Shown here: positions 1 through 13,149 of the stretch, piece by piece
How positions within the stretch are numbered: the stretch's first letter is position 1
Layout: every line of letters starts with the position of its first letter
Origin: Vanilla planifolia
Lineage: Eukaryota; Streptophyta; Magnoliopsida; Asparagales; Orchidaceae
NCBI GenBank assembly: GCA_023846275.1
Contig: CM043870.1
Location: 17,981,057 to 18,045,056 of the forward strand
Direction: 5' to 3'
DNA length: 64,000 nucleotides
Translations under genes and position numbers: made by a program
Notes under the pieces: model-generated
What the model was told of the DNA's origin: nothing
The model's input: only the letters and a program-made list of their open reading frames with translations
Databases searched by the model: none

Positions 1-549
1 CCTAGTCATAGACCAAAAAAATCTACTAACAAGCTAATGTATATTTTGCAAGAGTTCAACAAAAAGTAAATCACCAAAGAGCTTGCATGTTTAGTGATGC
101 ATGCCCAAAATGGGGCTCAAAACTATTCGATAAAATCTGATAAAGCAATAAAACTACAATAGTTTCTTCAACTTATTTTTGGGTTAGGTTTGCAATTCTC
201 TTTCACAAGTTCTGCATGGTAACTTTTGATAAGTTTTTTAAAGATATTTTTTCCAACAACTGTTTAATATGATTTTAGATTTTTGGCAAGATCATAAAAT
301 CAATACGAAGCTTGATGAAGATTGACTTAGAGCATAATATCACATGATAGATAGGGTTCTCTTAATGGTTCATATTGAAGTTGGACAACTATCTTACAAT
401 TATAATTGAGTTGAACTATTGAATTTTTTTTAACTTTTACTTAGTTTGCTAAATTTTTTATTTTAATATTAGTTTTAGTGGTTCACCTAAGTACCCTATG
501 ATATTTGCACCCTTCTCAACATATTCTATGATTTTTGAATGTTTTCATT
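1..549. other. AT-rich intergenic DNA, nothing recognised
   Basis: No coding frame, RNA gene or repeat boundary could be supported here. Alignment between the two edge LINE copies fades near position 550. The T-run at about 424-432 could be the remains of a minus-strand poly(A) tail of the neighbouring LINE, but similar T-runs are common in this DNA. Confidence 0.4.
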
Positions 550-2199
550 AAGAATAATATTTTAGTTAGTATTTCATTTGATTTTAGGTTTAGTATTGTG
601 GTGTATTTGAAGCTCTATTATGGAATACAAAGAAAGATTATCTTATGTTAGCATTCAACTTTTATAAATAATGTTTTCTTTGACTACATGAGCATACAAC
701 TATAAGTTGCAATCAAGGGATTTTAGGTGATGATTTCATATCTAATTAGTGATTTAAGTTTATCTCCACCATTTTTTCCATAATTTCCTCACCACCATCC
801 ATCTTAAGTCCTACTATAGAAACCCCTCCTAGCCATCCTAAACTAATAATATTTGGCCATTAAGGCCATTTATCTTGTCGTTTGTCCTTTAAATCCTAAG
901 CGCAATAAATCATTGGACATTATATTGCTCTCAAGTGAGCAACCCCCAAAATGGTTCAAGTTATGCTATCAAGTTCAACAAAAATCCTCATTAGAACCAT
1001 GGTGTCACTAGGAGTGTATAAGTGGTTGGCCTTAAAAACTATATTAATCCTAACAATCCTTCCAATAAGAAAAAAAATGATTCAATAGACCAAACCACAT
1101 TTTGTTCATCATTTTTAGTATAACATGTTTTAAATCTTCTTGTTTAGAGTTAGAATTTGTATCCCATGACACATCGTTAATTGGCTTTATCACAAACTTA
1201 AATAACAAAAATTATTTTCGTTCATAACTTCGACATTCCTTTGTTAAACAATAATTATATTGGTACAATTAATTTTTTTACTCATCTAATAAATTGATTA
1301 TAGATTTCCTAAAAGGTTATTCTATTCTTTCTCTAACTATTTAGTGTCACATGTGAAAGGGAAGTTGTTGATGTTGTCAACCAAAATTGTCAATAATCTA
1401 TTACAACCAAGTAAGTGGGTAAGCATAATTTGTCTAATTGGAATATTGAGGCAACATTCTTGTTACACTCGTTCTAGTTTTTGTTTATGTTTAATGTGCA
1501 TATCCATATCATTGAAAAGGTATGTTTGCATCATTGTGAAATATGACAATCATATTAGGTCAATATAAATACAAATTGAGGTCATTTAGCCAAGCAGTTG
1601 AGATGCTTCTACACTCATAATTGAATGTTGTGTTATTTATTCTTCTTAGAAAATAAATTTTCACAGTACAACTACATAACAAGATGAACAATATCAATGA
1701 AAACCATGCAAAAATGGATTATAATATAATAGACATAGATCATGTTGGTCTATTGTGCATAATTCTTTGATGACCTTCAAACTAATCTGAGTATGCAATG
1801 ATAGTATGTTGTGGAGGTGGCCAATTTTTTCTTACATAATGTTGTCAATTGAAGCAGCATTGCATCATAATAGTATAGTAGTTTGATAATATTTTCTTTC
1901 TTTTGTACTTTGTTTATAAATTTTTTGTTAAAGATGTTCTGAGGAAATCATGCTCTAAGATAAAAGGTGTTAACCACCTACAGCTATTTATCTTATGAAA
2001 ACAATATTTGTGTTGCATAAAATATGTCGAAATATAAAAGAGTTAGTTTAGTCCTACTGTAGATAGGGAACATAATTAAAATTTCAAATGACATGTCATT
2101 TTTTATCATAAGATTTTTGGAAGTTATATTTTGCCCATATCAATAACAACTTTGTATTTATTAATAATTGATTAACCATCATATATGTGAGTTGAATTT
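550..2199 (-). other. Long conserved segment downstream of LINE RNase H, function unknown
   Basis: About 1.65 kb lying 3' of the RNase H is shared with 57,800-59,480. It is longer than I would expect of a plain LINE 3' untranslated region. One block (about 850-1,080, matching 58,103-58,330) keeps a coding look in both copies: the minus strand reads VFKANHLYTPSDTM here and VFKANHLCTLNDTM in the other. I do not recognise a family, and the plus strand of the same block is also fairly open, so the coding strand is uncertain. Confidence 0.4.
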
Positions 2200-2625
2200 T
2201 TTATTGTAATTGATTTACCTGAAGATGTGACCACTTTTTGCTTTCTTTGTACACTAAGCTCTATTGTATGTCTTGCAAACTATTTTCCTTACATGCAACA
2301 TACAATTTGCTAACTTTAATGAAATATTTCTTGTATTATGGAATACAATAAATAAAACATTACAATCTATTAAAATGTATAAATTGTATAATTTTAATTA
2401 GTTGCATAATTACAAACCCCTAATTATGGCTATTACCTTGACTTCATGTGTTATTTAGTTTATTTCTATTTGAAAAGATGTTAAACTAAGTTCCTCTAAA
2501 TTGTTCTTAATAATTCCAACAACAACAACATTACAATTGGCTCTTACATTCACACCAATGATGGTTAACTACATCAACATTGTCAGTAAAGGGAACTACC
2601 TCGCTGCTTGCACTATCATTGCTCA
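2200..2625 (-). pseudogene. LINE RNase H domain remnant
   Basis: The minus strand, allowing stops and one frame change, reads VVVVGIIKNN, then VIAIIRGL, LCN, and NLYILIDCNVL. This fits the C-terminal RNase H of plant LINE ORF2 (G-x-GG-I/V-R-N/D, then A-E-x-x-AI-x-x-GL-x-LC, then a strand ending in D). The same order occurs at 59,480-59,890 and 18,178-18,705. Several glycines of the first strand have become valine, and the AE pair is not preserved as such (it reads EVK). In active elements this domain removes RNA from the RNA-DNA hybrid. This copy has in-frame stops and cannot be functional. Confidence 0.7.
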
Positions 2626-3295
2626 AGTTGTTTCACATTGATTGGTGATTCCCAAAATGACTTGTCTAACGTCTTCTTATGAAGTATTAATGGGGAGATA
2701 AAATGTTCTTATGAAGTGGAAATCCTCTTTAATATTACATATAACATTTGTTTTGTTTGATTTAGTTTTGCAAATTTATTAACACTACTTGCTTTCTAAA
2801 CATTCTATGATGTTAAAAAGGTTAGCGTGATTATGACCCCTATATTATTGATTTCATATAACTTTAGCTTGTCCTATTTGGTAATCAATTTCATGACTAT
2901 ATTTTTTTAAGTTTATTTATGTTTAATTTTTTTTAAAAAGTAATCAATTTCTACTTACCCTTTTATAATCAATAAAACATGATCAATTAAATGTTCATTT
3001 GAACATTGTGGTCACTTTGAAGAAAATTAGAATTTAAGGTTTATTAAGGTTTTCAAGACGGATATAGGTTATTCATTATCTTCAATGTTAATATTAAAAT
3101 CTTTAAAGTGTAATTGATGCTCCATAAATGTAGTCTGCATTTTAGAATTGGCTTTTTTTTATCACAAATAAAATAATGCAAAATGTTGCTAAATTACACA
3201 TCATAAGTTAGTGATCGTATCCAGCAATTCATTGAGTTAGACCACTTTTCATTCTTTGTAAACAAATGTTTTACATGAACATTGCATTCAGGTCG

Positions 3296-4937
3296 ATATA
3301 CCTAAAAAAATCTTTTAAGGACATAATATAGATATAGAGTTAAATATTTTAAATAAGAAATATTGCTCATGATTTCTTATTTTTCATACACTTTCTTATC
3401 TTCTCATTTTTAATTTCAAATATATTTTAAACTATTTGGATATAAAAAGTAAATCAAATAGTTAAACATTTTAAATATTATCTATAGTTTGTAAAAAATG
3501 ATTATTTAAAAAATTAAATAATAATTAATTTTTAATGTAAACAAAAATATCACATAAAAATAAATAATAAAAAGTTTTAATAATCTATATAACATATATA
3601 AAAAATAAGTTGACATTATCTTCAAAACTACTAAAATGTACATAAACGAAAAAAAATAAAAATATTATAGAAATTAAAAAAATAAATAACTAATATGGAA
3701 AAGTGAAATACATAAAAAAAATATCCAAAACATATTCAGGTCAGATTTTGCGAGAGAGAGTATTTTACAAGATAATTAAAATAAAAGTGATGGTTCATTA
3801 ACTTAGTAACAATAGAAATAATGAGTCATATTAATTATTTGAAAATTGTAATAAAGTTAATGCTATGCTAATTAACAACTCATCATGATTATATATATAA
3901 TCACAAATAAACTAAGAAACTGATTATTAGAGCTTTAAATAGTCCACAATTAAGGTTCATTAACTTTATCATGCAAATCGAAGGACAAATATATTTTGTT
4001 ACCATTAGTCTTTACTAATTAATATAAATAAAAAATATACTTGACAATTTTCGTAATGTCAGTTAGCTCACTAACCAAAGATGCAATAGAGATGGTCAAA
4101 ACTATTATTCAATTTTATTACAAATTTTATTGAAGATGACAAACATCCAGATGTTTGGTTCTTTACCAAGTTACATGTTATTCTATAAAAGTTTAACCTT
4201 TTAGGTTTTAAATAAATTAGTTATAAACTTTATGTTTTCATAAATTTATCATGCTTGTCATGATAAATTATTTTATAATTAGGCCAATTCTAAACATTTA
4301 TAAAAATTATATTATCATGATAAATACCTCATATCTAAAATTTATTTTTTCTATGAATTAAAGTTTAATAAGTTTTTATTTGTGACAACAAGATTTATTT
4401 ACATAACTTTTAAGGAACCTTTTTCATAAAGAAATGTATAAATTGACATTTAAAATATTTTATTTTATGTTTAGAATAATTTTTATTTATGATTTATATT
4501 TTCTACCTTTTATGTCATTCCTATTTATACTAGTTTTTTTTTTATAATATTGCTTCCTAATATTTTATTATAGCAATTATTATAGTTCAATTTAATTATA
4601 ATGTCCTATGTATATAATGTACTAAGAATTTAAAAATTATTTTAGTATGTATATTTTAATTTAACATGAAAGATAATTGTTGAAAACATTATGATATTTC
4701 CCTACTAGCATTATCTCGACATAATTTTAATTATTTTGAATATTTCGTTAGATCGATAATTTTCTTAACAATTTTTAACTTTTAAGAAAATTTTTTATTT
4801 TAAAAAATTTTGCATTTTAAAAAAATTTGTAATTTTTTTATAATTTGAATTTTGTCAGTTATATTTTCAATTGTATTTTTTTAATATTAAGTATTATACA
4901 AGAAATTTATTTTTTTGTTATCATTCTATTTCATGAG

Positions 4938-4938
<1 letters not shown>
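3296..4938. other. Very AT-rich intergenic DNA
   Basis: This is A/T-run-rich sequence with no recognisable domain, LTR, RNA gene or duplication. Short runs such as atatatataat near 3,890 are too short to call as microsatellites. Confidence 0.6.

Positions 4939-5009
<71 letters not shown>
4939..5009. repeat. (AT)n microsatellite, about 35 uninterrupted units
   Basis: A perfect dinucleotide tract runs for 71 bases with no interruption. It produces an artificial open frame of alternating Tyr-Ile, which should not be read as a gene. An uninterrupted tract of this length is expected to be length-polymorphic and may also vary through sequencing error. Confidence 0.98.
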
Positions 5010-5013
<4 letters not shown>

Positions 5014-6670
5014 TTAGCTTTGATAATTTGTTTATGATTTTTAAATTGTTATTATATCGTTTATTAGAAATGTCAACATATTAAATAAAATCTTCAATAT
5101 TTAATTTCTAGAATAACTATTGTTTCCAATTATTTAAAAGGTTTGATAGTTTAAGAAATTTTGTATGTGTAATGTATATGTATTGAATTTTTGAAACATT
5201 TCTCTACATAACAAATCAATTTATGATAACCTTTATGTTATTGACATCTCTTCAATCATTACTCTATCATAAGAACCATTTCATGCATAGTATGATAAAA
5301 GTTTAAAATTTTTAAACAATGTTTCAAAATAATGATTTTCTTAGCTACCTAGTTTTTTTTAAACTAAACCGATTTCAAGTTTCTCGTCTAAGAAAATATA
5401 ATTTTCAAATTTCTAGTTCTTTTTTATATATTTATTTAAAATAATTATTCAATAATTTAAATATAATAAATATAAAATGAAATGGAAATTATAAAATAAA
5501 AAAATTCTTGTCATGAAATTTCCAACATTAAACTTAGGGAGATTAGCTACTATATGAATAATTAAAATTATTAAATGTAGTGTAATTTTTGTTGTTGTTA
5601 TAGTCTACATGATTAGAGATTATTTAGCTAATCTAATAATAATTAGATCATAAGAATATAAAAGTTTTAATTTATATCATTGTACAAGGAAATAGTTTTG
5701 TTTTTTGAAAAAGATTTTGGAAGCTTCCTAATGTTTGTCTTAAAAAATATGTTCAGTGGGATCATCACTTAGATTGGATAATTGACTTATATTATTAAAT
5801 AAAATAAATATTCGTGTAAGCTTTAGGAAAGAAGTTTCCTTCTTTGGTAAGCAAGAAAAAAATTATGACACATCTTATAAGCTCAAAATTTAGGCGTCAA
5901 GCAAATAAACATCTTATTAGTTGGTATCAATTGTTATCCTATTCAAATCAATTCTTGATGTTAAGCTCAAATTGTATCAATTATGTAATTATCTAAACAA
6001 TTATTATTAATTTGGTTGACATCATAACTTTTATTTCATTTGCTATGATATCTCCATTTTCAATACTTTGTATCAATTAACTAGATATCTTATCTATTTT
6101 TCAAAAATTGGTAACTAAATTTGTAGTTGGCAATAAATTGAAGTCTATATTATTTCAACTTATCTTGCACTTTTGTCTAAAAATATATTTTAGCTATTTT
6201 GAAAGTGCTACAACATCTTTCAATCCTTAGTATCTCTCAAATTATTGTATAGTAACGTTTCAAAGAGGAAGTTAATGGATTCATCTTAAACATTTTTAAA
6301 GTTTTATGTTATGGTAAGATTCTTTATTAAATAATATAGTCAACACTATATTTCATATATTAAATCTTAAATATTTCTATAACTTTGCAATAGATCCCAT
6401 GAGATCTATTTGGCATGATTTTCGATCTTACCCAAGAATTAATAAATATTTTATTGATCTTTTTATCAATTCGTCAAAATATATTTACAATTTTTTAGCT
6501 AAAACTTCTTCGTTATGTTGTCTTAAAGCAAATGTACAAATATATTATCAAAATATTAGTGAACATGAATGTCACCAACAATCTTTTATTCATGAATACA
6601 TAATGTTCTAAGAAAATTGGTACAGGATTATAATTTAGAGGTATATTTATAACTATGAAGATGCTAAGAC
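5010..6670. other. AT-rich intergenic DNA
   Basis: No domain was recognised. A ttggtatcaattg at about 5,928 faintly resembles a retroelement primer-binding site, but no LTR or gag could be placed around it. The short open frames at 6,399-6,722 on both strands overlap each other and look like chance. Confidence 0.5.
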
Positions 6671-6856
6671 CTTGATTATAAAAAAAACAATAATGAATAT
6701 AAATTTGATTCCCAACTATCAATCTCAGACTTTAATTGGTAAAGGGGAAATGGATTTATTATCCTTGATTATAAAAAAAACAATAATGAATATAAATTTG
6801 ATTCCCAACTATCATTCTTAGACTTTAATTGTTAAAGGGGAAATGGATTTATTATC
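6671..6856. repeat. 93-bp direct tandem duplication, two copies
   Basis: Unit 1 is 6,671-6,763 and unit 2 is 6,764-6,856, head to tail with no spacer. Both begin cttgattata and end ggatttattatc. I count three substitutions between them (near unit positions 52-71). This makes it far younger than the transposon relics around it. It resembles replication slippage or a repaired staggered break rather than a transposon target duplication. It has no coding content that I recognise. Confidence 0.95.
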
Positions 6857-9800
6857 CTTATTTTGATGAAAACAATGGGAATGATGTGTAGCTATAGCAA
6901 TTAAAGGTCTTTATTACTTTTATTTAATAAAGATTATGTTATATCAAATATTTTTAGCCATATAATTATTGAATATTTAATTAAGGTAAACGATTTCTTT
7001 TGAATTAAAATTTGAAATTAAAATATATTTTAATATTCAATATAGATAAATTGAATGTTTAATTTTAAAATTTTGAATTCTAAAATTGGAAGCATTGTGG
7101 AATTGTAACATTTAAATTGTAACACATAAACTTTGACTATGCTTAATGTGTCTAAATGAGACCATAAGTTTGTCATGTTATTAACTTTTTCTCTCATCCT
7201 TATTTCTATCCTACAACAAATTCATGATAAGATATGGATAGGATTCTTAATTATTAGGGGCTAGTGGTTGAAGATAAAATGATTAAAAAGAAAAGTTTTA
7301 AATATGATGAATTTCAAAAAATAATAAGAAAAGATCGATATAATAGAAAGAGGAATCTATTGCCATATCTTACATAGATTCATAAATTTAAGAAGCTTTA
7401 TATAGAAGACCAAAAGGAGTGTAATTAAACGAGGGTTAATTTAAAATTATGAATTGCAGCTACTAAAAGCCAAGACTAGTTTATCTTAATGTAAATTCTT
7501 GGCTTAAGTGTGGTGGTGTGGCCAAAGCTATAGAAGTTGTTAAGACAAGCTTGTAAGTTAAGAAAACTCAACCATAAAAGAGGAATTTGGAGGAGCCAAG
7601 TAAGTGGATCCTAATTAAAAAGAAGTGAGGTAAGGTATGAGGAAGGAGGATTAGGGCTTTCATCTAAGGAAAGATCTAACAAAAGAGAATTCCTCTACAT
7701 GTCTTTTCAACATAGGATAATACTTGAGTTCATATAATAAATTTTGCTAAGATCTAGGACAAGATAAAAAGGAATTGTTGTGTGAAATGTTTTATGAAAA
7801 TTTGGAAATTGATTGTTACAACAATTAGTCATTTTGGTTCATGAAACTTGCTCAAGAAGGAAAAATTTCTTTCTACCCAAGAATAAGAGATATTTGTTTT
7901 AGTAAAGGAATGGTTCAATTATCTCTCTTTCTTATGTAGTGTTTATAGTTGAGTGATAAAAAATGTATGTTAGATTTTTTTCCTATGAATGCAAAGTAGA
8001 TTACATGATCACATATTGCATGTTTTGCTTTGGTTATAAATATATGTGGAAGATGATTTTAGAATAGAAAATTGTTAATGAAAACCACTTTTTACCATAG
8101 ATATCACCATATAAAATAAGTGAAATGCATGCTAAAGTTTATGCCTATTTGGTTATTTAGTTGGTTGTCTAAGCATTTATGTATTAGGCAAAGATTATCA
8201 TGATAATTATTAAAAATTTGGAAAATCAGGAAGAACATACTTTTATTGAATATAACCCTCATAAACTTCACATAATAGCCCTTTTTTTTATTATATAATG
8301 TTAAGAGCTAGGATCCTTAGTGTAATTCTTCTTCTTTTTAAGCATAATTGATGTTTAATAATGTAGACTGAATGTATTATCCACTTCTTCGTTATTGCAT
8401 GAATGGACAAAGAGTTTGGTACCATGATGAATAAAGAAGCACAAAAAATGGAAACTTTATTCTATATTTTTTATAAACTTATTATTTGAAATGTATTTTC
8501 ATTGTGAGGCACTTGTATTATTTTTAAAATTCCTCACAATTTTTTTTGATAGCATGGCATGGTATAAATGTCAACTTTATCGCTAAAATCATGCTTAAAT
8601 TACATCAAATGTACTATGACATAGGTTATGCCATAGATTAAGTAATAAACAATTTAAAGACACTTGAAGATAAATAGAAAAACTTTAGATAACGTTGTAG
8701 TCAACCATTCTTGTTTCTGTGGTCTACTTGTGAAGCCTGAAACCATAGGCTTGGCTAAGTTATAGGAAGCATTGGTTCAACCCTAAAGATAACCTAAATA
8801 GAATTTAAGATATGTGTGGTTCTTGCTTAGTACTTAGAATGCCTTGGAGGGCTCAATTTTAAGGCCTTAAAAGAATGCTAAGTTAGGTTGATATACGATT
8901 AACAACCAAAGAGTTTTGTTATGACTAAAATTGTAAAGGTTAAGATTAGACATTATGGTAAAAGTTTTTGGGATAATTCATAAAACATAGCATAGTAAAA
9001 TTGTTTCTTTAAGGTTCTTGGGTATGGATATATAAGGTAAGCATAGGTTTGGAACCATGCTCAAAGGCAAAAAATACTATTGGAAAAGGAAGTTATAATA
9101 AAAGATATTTATCATATGCTCATGAAATATCATTTGTGAACCAATATGGAGAATGAAATTAAGCTTTGGTTAATAAGGCTATTGCTCAAGAACTTGCAAG
9201 AAGGTCAAAGAGCTTGGAATAAGTCATAGGGTTGTGCTAGTTTTGCCATGTAAGTAATATGATAAAGATGTTGGCTAGGTCTTTGATTGAATAGGTTATT
9301 TGGGTAAGACTACAAGTAATTTTTTTAGGTACTTAAGTCACATGATGACACTCTCAATGGTGATTTGCTGAATTTGTGGAGGCTTAGGAGAGGCCTTATG
9401 ACCATTACAATGACAATGGATTTCCTTGAGATGATAATGGTCACTAGTGATACTTGTGTAAATCGAGACTTATTTGCACTAGCAATATGTTAAACATAGA
9501 ATCTAAGGTTAAAATCCAAGCCATTTTGAACTCTATGGTTATCTTAGATAGGAATGCTCCGAAAAAATGGTGTAACCCTAAGGCATTTAGATATAGTGGA
9601 TGCCAAATTATCAACACTCACAAGGAGATAAACATGTTAACTACCCCACTCCCTTGGCTTGGTGTTAGTTAAATTAGAATAGTTAAGAGAATAGTTGGAG
9701 TATCACATTTTATGATGAGACTCTAGAATTTGTAGGAAGCCATTATATGACTAGTCCTAGAAGGAAAGAATTACACATTTAGTCACATAAGAAATCCAAT

Positions 9801-9998
9801 GGTGTACATTCTTCTATTGGGGACCACTTGTGGTTCTTGAAGACTCTTAGAATCCCACATCGATGCCCATGTGATTTCGTTACCATGTCAAATGTTTGAT
9901 TACATTATTTGAAAAAGTGGCAGGGCCTCTCACGATTCCTATGCATAACAAATTATATTATATCATGAAGTAGATGCTAAGTATATGATTAGCTACAA
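6857..9998. other. Unassigned, partly less AT-rich, probably old repeat DNA
   Basis: Stretches at about 7,440-7,700 and 8,700-9,900 are visibly less AT-rich than their surroundings and have the purine-rich plus strand typical of decayed plant retroelement code. I could not fit a domain to most of it. Just before 10,000 one plus-strand reading gives VDAKYM, which loosely recalls the TAEAEY(I/M)A motif of copia RNase H. That is suggestive only. No gene is claimed. Confidence 0.35.
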
Positions 9999-10332
9999 TG
10001 TAAGGAAATATATTTTGAATTAGTTAGTAGATGATTATATCATTTTGTTAGTTAGAAAGTGATGTAGTTTGTTCATAAGATTTATTCCATTGTTACATTC
10101 ATAGCTTGTATTAGTGAATAATAGTTTTATTGTATGGTTCAAAGATTGCTTGTTGAGCCATCTTGCTCTCCCCTTTATAGCGAGATGATGTTGTTAAAAT
10201 TTGAGTAGAGATTGAGCTAGAGTTTGCTAGAGCTAGTGAATTTGTTAGATAATTCATTTTATTTATTTCATCATCAATAGTAATATATTTGATACTTATT
10301 TCTCATCAATTATATTTTGTTTGATATAGGAC
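9999..10332 (+). mobile_element. Possible short LTR (copia-like), weak
   Basis: The segment starts TGTAAGGAAATATATTTTGA and contains a TTAGTTAG-type stretch. It has a possible promoter-like ccctttatag region near 10,170 and ends just before tgtatcagattg (10,333-10,344). That last piece resembles the initiator-tRNA-Met primer site TGGTATCAGAGC. This order is typical of short copia LTRs. However, no second LTR was found, the 3' boundary lacks a clear CA, and I could not confirm a coding region on either side. Confidence 0.3.
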
Positions 10333-13140
10333 TGTATCAGATTGTCTTATTAGGCATGGTGCTTAATAGTTATTTTTTTTCTACTAGACATTTGTTGTTA
10401 TTCATGATGCATCTTTAGATTGGATTAGAATTGAGTGGTTTTATTGATTTTCTAGATATTCTATTCATGTTTTTCTCTTGTGAATGAGAAAAATTGTTAG
10501 ATTCCTAGAATGATAATATTTTGCTTGCAACTTGCAAGTACAATATGATAATGTCTTTTTTAAAAATTTTGTTACACTCATGGTTTTTTTAAAACTTAGG
10601 TTTGATAGTGTAAGATCATTTGAGAGCTAGGCTACGGAAAAATAATATGTATGTGTGTATTATGTGTTCACAATTGAATCTTTTTTTATTAAAAAAAGTA
10701 GTTATATGATCGATTGAATATATACATTACAAGTTCATTTTTACTTTTAAATGCTTTCTTTTGATATATTATAAAATGGTTCATATTGTCATCTAATGGC
10801 CCAGTTTAGAATCAAAGAGATGTTGATGATAATAACACATTTATGAGAGATTTTTACACAATCATAAAGCTTGGATATATTTTGTCTGGATAAGTGATGA
10901 AGACCACCTTTAAGGAGGCATTAAGAACTAAAAGTATGATTTTGCATTTCTAACGTTTAAAGAAAAAGAGTAATAAATATCAAATCCTTCGAGTGGTAGC
11001 CCTCAATGAGATACATTTTGAGTTAAATTTTAAGAATTTTTAATTTTTTTTTAATATAAGATTAATTTAAATAATCTATGCAAGCTATAAAAATTAAATT
11101 GAAAGTTAAATTAATCAACTTAAAAATAAATATTTTAGTTTTTAATATCTTTGAAATCATACCATGATCATCTTAACAATCATTTTCCTTAATTTTTATT
11201 CTTTTACCAAAATAATTAATTAAATTTAAAAAATAAAAAAAACAATTCCACTAAAAATAACTAACATAAACCTATGTAACAATTTTTAGGCATAGAGCAT
11301 TAATGTCAAAACCGCTCACTACAATAATTGAATTGAGGCATGAATCCTAAACATAGATGGAATTATCTTGAATCAAGGCACAACTCCATTCATAAATCAA
11401 TTAATCATGTTATTGGAATTGTTTTAACTATGTCTTGAATAAACATGGTTGCACTGACCTTGAAATCAAGCAACTTTTAAAGCAAACAAAAATTCATATA
11501 AGGAGAAAAAATAATAGCAAATACATCATGTAGAAGATAAATTTAAAGCACTTTCCTTATAGCAAAATTCTAAATTGCAGTAGTGATGTGAGTTGTCTAA
11601 TCATGCAATTTTTCAATCAATTGTTCATTGCAACAATCACCTTTTTTAAGTCATAATTCTAATAACTATTTGATTGCTCCATTAAATGATCACATGGTCT
11701 ACATTTATAAGTAAAATTTAATCTAGTTATTAGAACATAATTCAGATTTAATAGTTCATATGAAATCAAAATATCAAAACTACTCTAGCTTATTTCTAAG
11801 TAGCCATTTGTGTAATTTTCATAATCAAGCATTCCAAGATTTTTTTAAACATGCAGCTCCTATGCAATGACTATTTTATTTAAAGATACTAAATATTTAA
11901 TTAAAAAAATACCTATCAATTAAAAACATCAAATTTCTAATTTGGTAAATAATTTAGCCATTAAAAAATGTTTATAAACTGGATGGTTACTAATCAAAAT
12001 AAATTGGTGAAATTTTTAAAAAATTCTATAGAAACATTTGAAGTAATGACATTGATGTCATTAGTAGCTAGTTCTCATCATTACCTTTATCGGTTGTCCT
12101 TCTTCACCAACTTGATATTCTTTCTCAAAATCAACAAAGCTATTGTTTCCTCTTTTTCTAATTCATTAAATTAAAATACTTGTGTTTTATTGAGCATTTC
12201 TCAAGTATAGGAATTACTTTATATAGATTTTAATCAACACATTCCTTTCCTCTTTCTACAAATCTTGCTTCATTATAATGCCATTATAAGTTATTTTTTT
12301 CTATTTAATTGTTCTAACAGTTTAGCATACCAATTTTTTGGTAAAAGACATATATACATAATTTTTTTATGCTTTGTCTTTGTTCGGAGTGGACATAGGT
12401 TTGATTTTATGTGAAATCATTTAAAAAGTGCTTGTGTACTTTAAAATATTTATTGACCTTTTTATTTTATAATTTCTTTAAAACTTTATTATTAAATAGA
12501 AACTAACATATTTTAAATAAAAACTAAAATTCTCACAAAATTACTTCTATATATTTGTTTAAGCTTATTATTAATGTTTTTAAACATTTTTTCAAAATAG
12601 GTTTGATAATTAACTCTCTCTTATTGAAACATTCTTGACAAGATGAAAGGAGCTCTGTTGCCTAAGAAGAACGTAGAAAACTCTAATGTACTACAAGGTG
12701 TAAATTAAAAGTAAGGAAATCAATGATGCATAAGGAAACAAGTCGATATTTTAAATGAAGACTTATTGGCATAGGGGACATGTGACCAAGCTTAAACAAC
12801 AAACAAAGAAAAAGAATAATATTGAGTAAAAGTTTCTATTTAGGAAAATTTTAAATTTATCATTCATAAGGATTAATTGAGTTATTTGAAGCATTGTTGA
12901 TTTTTTCAATTATAAAAAGGTGCTTTTTGACACAAGTTTCAAAAAACATTACAAACATCAAAGCAATAGTGCGGTGATAAAAATTTTTAAGTTTTTTGTG
13001 AGAAAGATGACACTTCCAATATTATGTATGGTACTCTCCCTTATTGGGTATATCTCATGTGCATTAGCCTTGTGGCCCTTCTTTTATGGTAAATTTGGGA
13101 AAGTTTTTAATCCTCTCCAATCATGATAACTCTAATGTCT
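10333..13140. other. AT-rich intergenic DNA, nothing recognised
   Basis: No domain, RNA gene or structured repeat could be supported. Short open frames at 11,968-12,174 and 12,920-13,126 have no recognisable content. Confidence 0.5.
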
Positions 13141-13149
13141 TTTTGAAAG

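Larger units (their letters stand above)
550..3295 (-). mobile_element. 5'-truncated LINE (plant L1 type), 3' part, decayed
   Basis: This minus-strand segment aligns, with many substitutions and small indels, to about 57,800-60,615 in the same orientation. Shared anchors include the stretches near 1,360 and 58,610 (a gttgatgttgtcaaccaaaa core), near 2,410 and 59,710 (ttgcataatt), and near 2,645 and 59,950 (gattcccaaaat). The only protein domain I can read is the RNase H at 2,200-2,620. Homology stops near 3,295, whereas the other copy continues for several kilobases through RT and endonuclease. A missing 5' part is the usual result of incomplete target-primed reverse transcription, although a later deletion is also possible. 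Every frame is broken. I could not identify a target-site duplication. Confidence 0.75.

Noticed and set aside
1580..1615. A tRNA A-box-like stretch (tagccaagcagttgagatgct), possible tRNA or SINE
   Set aside because: No B box, acceptor stem or cloverleaf can be formed around it, and the sequence is simply part of the LINE-tail segment shared with 58.8 kb.
4845..5084. 79-codon open frame on the plus strand
   Set aside because: It exists only because the AT microsatellite reads as alternating Tyr and Ile. No start context or domain supports a gene.
5926..5945. ttggtatcaattg as a retroelement primer-binding site
   Set aside because: Only the first part matches the initiator tRNA complement, and no LTR end or gag could be found next to it.
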